From assembly GCA_022495005.1 (NCBI GenBank), contig JAGYXB010000518.1, positions 372,001-436,000 of the forward strand: a stretch of 64,000 nucleotides of DNA, read 5' to 3'. Within the stretch, counting starts at the first letter, position 1. Each line of letters begins with the position of its first letter. The DNA is from Rhyacophila brunnea (Eukaryota > Arthropoda > Insecta > Trichoptera > Rhyacophilidae). This document shows, one piece after another, positions 1-12,000 of the stretch. A model generated the notes under the pieces. That model did no database searches and had not been told where the DNA came from. It saw only the letters and a program-made list of their open reading frames with translations. The position numbers were made by a program, and so were the translations under genes.

Positions 1-3000
1 AAAACCGCCCGTCCGCCTTGTCAACTTGTTGCCAGTTGAACTGAATTACAAATTAGGTCAGTCGGAACAGGGTGTTGGCAGGGTAGCCGCTGGACAGACA
101 GCTCCACTCTCCCAGGTGAAGACGGTCACTGATTTGTTTAATATCTGCATTATTAAAATTTTTTTATTCATATAATCTTTTTATTCTAATTAGGTAGGTA
201 CTCTAGTTATGATTATTGGAAAACATCCTCTATTTTAAGTGTAGCTTATTCAAAATTATAAAATAATAATAATAGCGTATGACCACTTTGTTTCACTACA
301 AGTTTAATAATGTATTATAATGTAGATTGTAGTGTCTACTTTAAATTTTTCAATAATTTGAGCTTATAGCCAATTAAATGAAAATTCAATTGTCGGGGAC
401 AAGGCAAGATATAAGAAAAAAATACAGGGGTGCCTAAGAGGCCATCCGTAGACTGAAACCGTATACGGTTTCTAACCGTGTGCCATACTAAACTTAAGAT
501 TTCTCTTAATGAAAATATATTTTCACTAAGTTTGTTAGTGTAAGTGCATCGTATAAACAGATACGATCAGATGTTTATAATATACTTTCTGAAAATATAT
601 TTCCATGAACAAAAATCAGTTCAGCATGGCACATAGTTCTAAATCATACAAATAAATAGTCAACAAACTTATTGGTACTGTTCGGTTATACCGGAGGCAG
701 CGGAAGACGCATTTTGAAAATAGTCGATAAACTGGATTATTTGTTAGTTTGGGTTAGTTTAGGTTCGGTTAGGTTGGGTTAGGTTAGGTTAGGTTAGGTT
801 AGGTTTGGTTAGGTTATCTTACAAATAATCCAGTTTATCGGCTATTTTCAAAATGCGTTTTCCGCTGCCTCCGGTATAACCGAACAGTACCAACTTATTT
901 GTAATTGAAACGTCGAGTAACAAAACCTACTCCGGCAAATTGTTTTACGAGAAAATTACAAAAAACGGCTGTCACTTCATACCTATTAAGACAATTATTT
1001 TGATTATATTTTCTCATCAAAAAACAGTTATGACTAATACCTTAATTTGCAAGGATGTAATGTAATCTATAATAAAGAAGATTTAAAAAATGTCCAAAGC
1101 AAGTTTTTGCGTCTCGACAATTCAATTATTGGTTAGTAGTATGTATAGGAATTAACACTTATGCAGTCCATTACTTTGAACAATTGACAAATAACTAAAA
1201 GTTATTTTTACCGTTTATAGGTCGATGTGCAGAAATCAATAGAGATATCAATATACATGGAAGGATTCCCTGGTGCAGCGTCAGTCGTGATTCCACCCAC
1301 AACCACAATATCATTCTCAACGAGACTTAAATTGTCAGACATGTCTGGCAGAAAACTTACTCTGAATGCTCATGTTTCCATCAAACGCAGCGATACAATC
1401 AAGGTAATTTTAAACAAAAACATTATAAGTACACAGGTTTACTTTAGTATAATTCAAATATGGTTATTCCTCACTATGTTTCATATATGGTATTGCCGGT
1501 AATTATTTATTTTAGCAACCAGTTCAATGGTAAAGATAAATCATTTGAAAGTGGCGTAATTGATACAGCAAAAACTATTTCCAGTTGTAGTGATATTGTT
1601 TGCTAGCATTGAAACATGCATTGTAGCAAATAATACCAATACAGTTGCAAATTGCCTATCGTGCCACTGTAGAATGATTTATCCCTATTACACAATAGTA
1701 CACAAACCAGGGATATAAAGGCACACAACAAATAATTTAAAAAAAGGAAGAACATAGTATATATATATAAGTACATAGGTACTCCCATGTAAATGTAAGT
1801 CTGTTCCACATGGCCCTTCACATCCTGAAGTGGGCCCCCAGGCCAGGATATTTTTCGGAAGGTTAAGGGTAGTGTGATGTTCTCCAGTAGTGTTCCCAGT
1901 TAGTGTAGTGGAACCACAGAATCACGTATTTCAAAATTTTACCAATTGACCAATTGTCAAATTTTATGTTGGTGAAGAGGTGATCACAAAAGTGATAATT
2001 TGATAGGAACATTATAATTATTGCTAAAGGGTTTGATACACAAAAATACAATAGGTGTTTATTAGATTTGAAATTTTAAAATGCCCATATCTCTGAATTC
2101 TGCAGATGAGGATTAGTTCTATTCACCATCAAGGCGATGGTATGTAAACTTATATATTATTTTTCTTTCTTCAGGTTTCCATCTCAGCCGCATATTGGAT
2201 TGTGAACAGAACCGGGGTGCCGATAGTATTTAGACAAGAAGGTGTTCCCACAGAGACGGCTGGTCAATTCGAAGAGCATGAGATCGCCAGAATGGTGGCT
2301 CCGCTCCTGTTCAGCTTTGCAGATTCCGACGGAAGTCCAACCGTTGTGGCCAGAGTGGGCGCTGGTGTTATTCCCAATGGACAACCTCAGGTGCATAACA
2401 ATAATTTTACATTAATAATTCTGTGATTTATTTTAAAATGCCTAATTAATTTATAATGTAACTTCCTTTAGTGGTGCTCATCATTTGGCTTGGGCGCCGG
2501 AATAATGGTGCGACGACTCGTGGTCGGCAACATTGGCGGAACAGGGGGCTCGGAGAGGGTTTTATTAGTCGGCATCGCTGTGCGACCTGGCAGAGGACAC
2601 TACAGGCATACCAACATATGCACCATATCACCCCGATTCCAAATACACAACAATACATCATTTCACCTCCAATTCTCTCAAAAGTGCTATGCTACAACCA
2701 TGGTGAGTGAATTTTATCATCATAAATTTAATATTGTCTATGGGTCAAATTTATATATGGCATTATAAATGTAGTTTTCCATAGATATTATTCAAACTAT
2801 TGACACCAATTTAGTGTTGTAATAATTGCAATTTAAATAGTTTGGCCAAAATGCAAGGCACAATGTAATTGTGGTGTATGCATTTATTCAATTATTAAAC
2901 CACTGATATAGCCACCATTAATTTATAATATAGTTAATATTGGGTATATATTAATGATTATTCAATTACTATTTTAGAAATTCCCAGATAACCAGAATTT

Positions 3001-6000
3001 GAAAAATGGCAGCCCTCCCAATTCCAAAATGTGACATTCTCGTTCTTCGTTTAGCTAATAAAACATAACTGCCAAATATGCAACAGGTTCATAATTAGTT
3101 AGTTGAACACAGTGTAGTGATGTACGAGTGGTAACATATCCACTTATGAAGTCGTGGGTTTGAGTCTCGAATCTGGAAAATTCCCCAGAAGAACGCATAG
3201 CATGGAACCTAATTGGTAGACCAAATAGCTAACATCAATTTCTCATAAAATAATTTGTTTAGAAACTCTCATAAGGTGGCCAAGATCGGAAAAAGAAACT
3301 CAACATAGACATTATTGCATGAGGCCAAATAATAAAGTTGTTAAAATGTCTGTAAATGTGTGCTTTAATACATTTTAATGATCATGTGCTTGAAAAATAT
3401 AATTGATTATGTATATATTATGGAATAGGTACATGTATCTCTGTTTTCATTTCGTTGTATCATGTGTAAATAGTTGGATGAAATTAAAACTGTCTATGAT
3501 GTAGGCGGATCCGGGTGCATCCGCTTCTCATGCGAGTGCCGTTCCCGGTTGTGCCATGCCCTTCCATTGGCCAAGGCAAGATCGAGAGCAGTTGTTGTGC
3601 GTTCGATTGTTAGATCTGCCACATTCCAATTGGTCAGGCGGATTCAGGATCGACACCAATCATTCACTGCATATTAATATACGGTAAGATTTAATATTTT
3701 CTACATACAATACACATTCGTCTACGTGATTTTTACTAACTTGTTACAAAATTAACAAGCCGCAAAACATCAACGTTTATTGAAACAAATGGCATTATTT
3801 TTCTGCCTTACGGTTAAATTCTATTCTACTTTTTTTATCATTAAGGTGTCTATTCAATATTTGTGCTAAACGATGTTTTTGTGTTTCAAACGAAAATAAT
3901 TAGTTTTAATATCAGTTTCATTTTTCCATCATGTATTTTTAGCTGTTGATACCCGTAATTGAAATAAATATAATCAAAATAATTTTGGACATATCGCTTT
4001 TTAAGTCATTGAGTTTTTAAATATTCTTTTTTGTATGGTTTTGACAGGTTTTGGAAATTATAATTCACTACACTACTAATTATTGTGTGAAATGTCACAC
4101 AAATTACATTTATAATAATATGTACATATCTTTTGTTAGATTTTGGCCGTAAACCGTTTGTGTACCGTAAAACTCATTCTCAAACTCAAGTACCTACACG
4201 GTGCATTAACCTAATGAATTTTAGCTCTGATACGATTTTATATTGGAAGAAAAACTATAGATAGAAAGAAAAATATCCTGATGATTGTTGTACAGCGAAA
4301 AATAATTAATTTATTGGTTGATTTTTAAGGGACAATAATGCGGCTTGCTTTTTCCTGCGATTAGAAGTAGTTCTTCAAGGTGCTACATATTTTATTGTTT
4401 TCACCGATGCGGAGACCATGCCGCCACCCATACGACTTGACAACTATTCTCTTGTACCTTTGACCTTCCATCAGGTATGTAATCCCCTAATGGCTCAGTG
4501 GACTCACGCCAACCATCATGAGCAATTAATTAACAATCATACATAACTATTATACACATGATTCAAATACCAATTTGTTGAATCCTCTTGACAGTTCTTG
4601 TAATATATATGTTACGCCGAATGTGCGAAATTGAACATTACATGAAATGGGCAAAATTTTGCCTAAATCATGAAAAATGCAAGCCCGTTGCCTTATTCAT
4701 GAATTAGACAAAATATCTGGAGAGTGCGTGAAATCGGCAGTAATTTTTCTGCCTACTTCATGTCTTGGACATATTAGATAGTAGCGCTACGGTGGTATTT
4801 TTTGCAACTAAACTAAATGTATCAAATGCTCATGGATTGGTCAAAATGTACATTTATATTATCTATGGTCAAAATAGATGATCGCGCTTCGTGGTGTTTT
4901 TTGCAACTAAACAAATGTATCAAATGTCATTGATTTGAATGACGTTCATATCCATTTACTATGCGCAAAAAAATTCTAGAACTATAATATGATAACGGAA
5001 GAATTTTATTGAAAAGTATTTTCGCGATTTGATTCGTGCTTGGGTATCAATTGTGCAATGGTCGATTGAATGTTTGTGATAGTTTGTTGACACTTGATAG
5101 CTAACCTCAAATGGACATTCAGTTGAATAATTTAATTCAAAATTACAAAACCTAACCTAACCTAATAATAATAATAATATTATATTATGTCCAATTATAA
5201 CTAATAAAACCATCCGTATTAAATTTACTTTTTCTTCTGTCATGTTGACAGTTCAAGAATTCCATACCGTGGCGAATTCATGTACTCAGCAGAAAAATTA
5301 CCTAATTCATGAATAAGGCAACAGGCTTGACTATTACATGAATTTGCCAAAATTTTGCCCATTTCATGTAATAGTCAATTTCGCACATTCGGTGTAACAT
5401 ATATATATATATATATATATGTCTTCTTATAATATATGTTTATATTGTTGGTTTTAAAAAAAGATTGAAAACGAAAAATATATTTTTGTCAGCTCAGTGG
5501 CTACAGTAATAATTATTAATCTTTCCATATATTTTCTTATATTATTAAATGTTATTGAAGTGTGTTTTGACAAGGCACAAGTTATTAATTGTTTATACAA
5601 TATTTTTATATTACTGTATCACCGTTGACACATTATCACAGAGCTGTAGTGTAGCGTGCAATCATTCGCAGTAACACGTTTGCAGGCAATCAGTCACTAA
5701 GTCAAATCTGACAAGAATAGAAATTTTTATATTTCATTTCAGACTGTCCAATCAGATCCAAAGTGACATTTTTATGGTGCATTAAGTTAGCTGTATTCAT
5801 GACAAAACAAATTTAAATAAAATACAAAATTTGGATTCATTCAAAAGGCCACTGGTTCCCCATCCCTCGAGCTAAATGGTTGGCGGAGATCATGTCGTCT
5901 CATGTAAATGGAAAATAATACGACATAAAATAATATTATGTTATCTATCTTTATTCAATAAATATTGATTTCAGGGAGGGTGCAAAGAAGAGTCACTACT

Positions 6001-9000
6001 GAAGGCTCATAGTTCTAAGCCATGGGCCTTGGTGGAACCTTGCGGATTTACCACTTTGGCTGTCAGAGCACCCGGGGGCACCGGCACCACCATTGATCTG
6101 AACAAAATAGATGAAACAAAATCTCTTACATATCAAAATTTTATCTATATCGTGTTCACTGGAACACATCAATAGTAAGTATCTTTCGACATTTTTAATT
6201 TTTTTTCTACACTATAGCACCACACCATGTATGAATAAAAAGTCGATTGAATACATTGTCTTGTTTATTGAGTTTTAATTAAACTATTTATTTTATTCAA
6301 TGAATAAGTCACCGAATTTAAGGATATATTCGCTATTGAATATACATAATTTGGGACATCATTACAACATTATAAATATACCTATTAGAAAAATATTTTT
6401 GACAATATATGGGTACGGATTCAAATCCGCATCCATTGTATTCTGCCCAACGTGATTTACCAATTAAGACATCCATGCCATACCTAATCAAGACGAAAAT
6501 AACTACTAGCTATGCGACTATTGTCGAATTTCATTAATATTGGCGACCAGCTTTTGTGGCTCGAATCAAGGTTTTTTTTTTTACCGAGGCTTTGACTGCG
6601 ACTTGCTTGTGTCATATCGCCTCTTCTCATCTAGAAGAGGATCTGCCAATCAGGCCCTCCCTCCAATTCTGTTAAAGAACTTTACAATTCTACCGAGCTT
6701 TTCTGTTCTCCCCACCGTCAACGCATGTTTCAATACATCGGCATTCTTAAAGATATCTGCGATTCGCAGCTGTACTCTGTGCCGTTCATATTTAGGACAT
6801 TGTACTGTTATATGTACAATGTCCTCGAAAACACCACATTCATCGCAGAGGACATCAAATCTTTTACTCATTGTGTGTCCTGTTCTTAGCCTCAGTATCA
6901 GCTTAAGCTCTTATCTCTTCAAAGAAAACTCCACAAACCAAGGCACCGAACGTGGAATCAAGATATTTACAATAGGTACTTACTTAACTTGATTCCCTAG
7001 CTGGCGTAAGGATCTCTCTAATTTTTAATTTTGACATACTTGTACGACTGATAATTTTTAATTAAACTATTTTTTAATTACTTTCGTTACACACTGGTTG
7101 AAAAAAAGTATTAAGGTTCTTTTTTTATTTTTGTATTGCAGTAAGACTGTTAGTTCAATAGGCGGAGGCGTTGAGAGCTCCCAGCTGGTTTTAGAAGTGA
7201 CGAGCGGTTCGACGGGGGTCGGTCGAGTGGTGCTAGCAAGGAAACGATGCGGTGAGAGAGCTCAGCTTTGGCGACTCAACAAGAGAGGGCATCTCATGCA
7301 TGAAGGCAGCTCGCCGCCCCAGCCCTCAAACGCTCCACCAGATGTCAGCGCACCTCACACATTGGTATACTCCACTTTAATAGTTTATTGTTATATGTAT
7401 ATTGTAATAAGAGAAGTGCTGAGTATTAAATGAGTACATGTAGGATATTATTATATAATAATGGGTTCGGAGCTATTTTCGCATCGCTATATACCTATTT
7501 ATGCGTGAAACAGATGATTCAAACATGGGTCGACACCCCATTGGTTAATAACAATTGGCTGACCAATAAATAGCCTTGATTGCATTATATAATATCAAAA
7601 ATTATGTACATATCAAACCCATGCGAATATAACTAAAAGTCTCTCTTATATACATATTCCATTAATCTTCACAATCATTCTCAGTCTCCCCGTCACAAAG
7701 CAAGGCCCACTATAGTCAGACCGTGAATTGCAACTATAAACTTCAATGGAAGTGGTAGTTATTGGGCATACTTTGAATGCAATATGGTAAACTGTTTCTA
7801 GAAAATGATGATTGTGGCATATTGAAAAAATTGTAATATTTTGTATGACATACGCAATCAAAAGTCTTCATTTATTGCAAACTGCATTGCATTCAAAGAT
7901 TATGAATAACTACCACTATCTTCGTAATTTGCAATTCAATGCCACAGCCTGCATCCAGTCTGCCTTAGTCACAAAGTTATATAAATTATTGACATTCAAT
8001 CGATTATCCTTTATTCCAAGGTGCTGGACATTGAAGGGCCGGCACCTCAACCCAGCACTATGGTGGGATTGTGTGTGCGGCGAGTGAACCCTCGTCGGGC
8101 GTCCACTCAGACCTGGCACTTCACCCCCGATGGTTACTTGCGTTGCGCTCATAGTAATATGAATGTTCAACCTCTCGATGGCTTCTTTGGATTACGGCAA
8201 GGTTTGTTGGATCTATTCTGTTATATAACTCAATATGAATTTCAATTTTTATAAGCTACTCTCTATTCTTCAGACATGAATAGTATTTGTATCGATAGCA
8301 TTATATCTATGTATTGTAACTATGTCAAACACTAATACATAGTAAACACTAAATTGTCTAATATTATCAGTCATCATATTAAATCAGAAGTGGACTGTAT
8401 GTATTTGGATTTGGGTAGTGTAACTATCAATGACCTTGTTTTTGACGGTCAATATGGCCGTGATTGAATGATTTCTCTATATATGCACAAGCTAATATCA
8501 CAACATGTAGCTTCGTAGGTTTATAATGATTGAAAATACGCAGGCATGATATTATACCTGATGATAATATGCAATAGATAAAATCGGCACTTGCAAGTTA
8601 TGGTGTAGGTTTCGCAAAAGTTATTGTTGTATGTTGTATGAAGATGAATGAAATGGAATTAATTGGTATAACTGTGGAAGTTGATAAAGACAATGATACA
8701 CCTAAAAATCGTGATTTTAATAATTATTATTATACATCCCTTAGGAAACCGAGCAGTTTTGGGACTGCCGGGTCCATCAGGGCCACACGTTTTGCCAAAT
8801 GGTGTTCCTATTGAGCATGCGGTCTCCAGCCATACTCTGAGACCTGGATCAGGGTTTTTGAATGTCACCATCACTACTGATGGACCCACCCGTGTTGTCA
8901 AAATCTCTGACGTCAAGCAACAGGTACAATTAACTTACGATATAATCTTAATTTGAACAGTTCGATAATTATTTTTACCCCATATATTGATCATAGATCT

Positions 9001-12000
9001 GGCACTTTTATTTTTTGTATATGTACGTAATTGCTTAGCGTAATAATATGAGCAATGAATGCAATATTATTGAATGATTATGTTGTTTAATTGTATGATT
9101 ATATTTCCAGGAGGATAATTGGTGTGAAGGCAGGTCAGATGGATCAAATTCAGTTGAGGAATTAGAATCGGGTGGGCGAGAGGTTCAAGTGCGGGTGGCC
9201 GTGGGTGGAGTCGGATTATCTTTAGTATCCAGGGCGCCGCCTCTAGAGCTTCTCTTTGGTGTCTTCTCTGGAGTTTTGCTAGAAGCCGTTTGGTCACCTC
9301 GCGGCCAAGCCCTCAATCTCAGCGTGCAGGATGTGCAATTCGATAATCAGGTATGATAATTATTTTCCATAAAACTTACCTCATCAATATATCACAATAT
9401 TTTGAGTCAGAGTATGTCTAGGTATAATTTATTATTATCCAATATCACAGCTGCTAGTACACACGGAGCAACCATACACTGAGCTTTATAGATTGATTTT
9501 GTCTAGAATAAGAAGATAAGAGAGTAGACCATGCGGCCTTTTATCATATCTGACATATCGTATCGTATGTGACTATTGAATACTTTAGAAGAATCTCAAT
9601 CTGCTTTGCCTCTTCAAGCTACTCGGATTTCAGCATCTTAGAAGGCCACTAAATTCCATCTACATTGTGTAATCGGTGTAGCTATAGGATGCTGCCATTA
9701 CCTTGGAAGAAGCAAGAATATTAGGACTGGGATACATAATATGACCAAATGCAGAGATGTCACCGCTAAGTCAGCCTGCATTAAATGTTCTTATTGTTTT
9801 TCTCACCGCCACTACATTGTATTCAAATTGAGTCGATAATATTGGGTACCTAGTTTGGTGTAAATTTAATACATTTTATGAAACTCCAGCTTCTAGGAAC
9901 GCCGTGTCCTGTTCTGTTGCACTCTACGCGCAGCCGCGCGGGAAACAGCAGCGGTTCGTCACCGATGATCTTACCGACGATTCAAATGTCTATGGAGAGA
10001 TCGGCCGCCCCACCCGACACTCGCTACAACGCACACATCTTCAAGCACTTCATCATTTCACTTCGCCCCATTTCCGTCCACTTGGAGGAGAGACTCCTGC
10101 TCAAGCTGTGCCTGTGGGCAGGCATCGGGGGCTCTGAAGAAGACTCCATCGACAAAGAAGAGCCGGATGAAACAGATTTTGAAACGCAGAAAATCCTTTC
10201 CGAAGTTACAGCTGCACATGCCAAGCGGTATTATTTCGGCGTTCTCAAACTGGTACCCAGTCAGGTTTGTTGGAATATTCAATGATTTGTAAGATATTCT
10301 ATATATTGACTAGTTTTTGAAGACAAAATTTAATGATGATAAGTAGGTAAATGGATATCGCTTTGACCGTTAACCCTTTTGTCATGTCATAGTTCTAGTT
10401 AACTTCTTAAATATAAAATTAACTGATTTAAACCAATGAGGTTGAATTTTTTCGCTGCAATCACCTGCGCCTTAGCGATATAAAACCTTACTGGCTACAA
10501 ACTGTTTCATACTGGTCAGCCTACACCTCATTGGCCGAATACCGCCTAATACCAATAGACCGGCCAATGAACGACCATGATTGGTTTACGAAATGTCATA
10601 AAAATATGCACACTTTAAACCTATGCAAAAGTCTACCCTACATGGTAAATCGATGGTAAAAACTCTAGACATGAATTAGGTTTATGTGGATTCTTGAAGT
10701 AATTAGTCCTATTATGGATGCAAGAATCTTATTCAGAGATACATATTCAATACTATATACATACAAAGTAACATATTCAATAGAAATCTTACCTTGACCT
10801 TAGAGTTTCACAAAATAGATTGACAATTTGTTTTTTTTTTTTTTTTCAGATAAGGCTTAGTATGCAGACTGCTGGAAAATTACCATTAAGCTTAGCAGCC
10901 TTGAAGAAAAGACTCGGCTTGACCTTGATTAAATTTGAAGATGCAGGTGTGGAATTGGAGCCTTTCATTCGGTGGCATCCATTTGAAACGAGTCAATTTT
11001 TACGGCACTCCATTTTAAAACACTATAAAGATGTAAGTCGAATCTTTTTCATCGAATTTGAGACTTACAGAATGACGGACTGAATATATTACAACAATTA
11101 CCATCTGTTTTAGGAATTAAAATGGCAAGCTGCAATTATATTGGGGTCCGTAGACTTTTTGGGAAATCCTTTGGGATTCGTCCAAGATGTGTCAGATGGA
11201 GTATCCGGCCTTATTTATGAGGGCAGTGTTGGCGCACTAGTGAAGAATGTCACGCACGGTCTATCTAACTCAGCCGCAAAAGTATCAGGTATGTTCATTA
11301 TGATTCAATTATAATTCAGCTTACAAAGAGATTTTAAATCTAGTAAAGTTGATAAAGAGTTTCGCTTAGGTATATGTAATCAATGTAATATATGCAACGT
11401 GGCATGGAATGGTGCATGTTAGGCATAAGACAGAAAGACCACAAAAGAAACCAATGGATAAAGAAACAGATAGTATGCGAAGTGATAGAGATCACCAAAC
11501 AGATGAAATGACAATAGGCTGGACATGTCGCTTAGTGAGTGGACAATTTTCATCATACAGTAGTACTTAAGGGACACTATAAACGATCACAGGGACACCC
11601 TTAAACCCACTGAATAGACAAACGCATAAAGTTCGGTGGATGTAGGTGGCAGTGAAGAATTAGGAACCGAGAAGAGTGGAAAAAACTAGGAGTGACCTTC
11701 ATCCACAGTGAATTGACTCTGGCTGATGATATGTGGTCAAATGCTATGTGATTAAATAGTGCCATACATGATATTTAAACCTATTTTAATTCAGATTTTA
11801 AAGTCGACACGCATCTATTAAAGAAAATTAACAAAATTCTTTGGTTTGAACTATAAAAAGTGATATTTCTGTCAATAATGTCATATACAGTTAGATTCTT
11901 AATAAGTAGTGGTTTTAGTATAGATAAACAACATTTTACATAATATTATGCTATACTTAATGTACAGTAAAACCTCGTTAATACGAATTCCATGGGACCG

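Larger units (their letters stand above)
1..6174 (+). other. Vps13D: Vps13D exons 1-7: SHR-BD / VAB adaptor-binding module
   Basis: Residues about 1-423 of the visible protein. Beta-rich repeats such as VRLVNLLPVELNYKL (exon 1), YWIVNRTGVPIVFRQEG (exon 3) and PPPIRLDNYSLVPLTF (exon 6) are characteristic of the SHR-BD/VAB region, which in the family binds adaptor proteins that set membrane targeting. Introns here hold a MITE (674-891), a SINE (3111-3300) and a 788-bp TIR element (4611-5398). Confidence 0.8.

Noticed and set aside
780..830. TTAGG-type repeats resembling telomere DNA
   Set aside because: The unit is mostly TTAGGT, there are few copies, and they form the loop of a MITE; it is not a telomere or an interstitial telomere scar.
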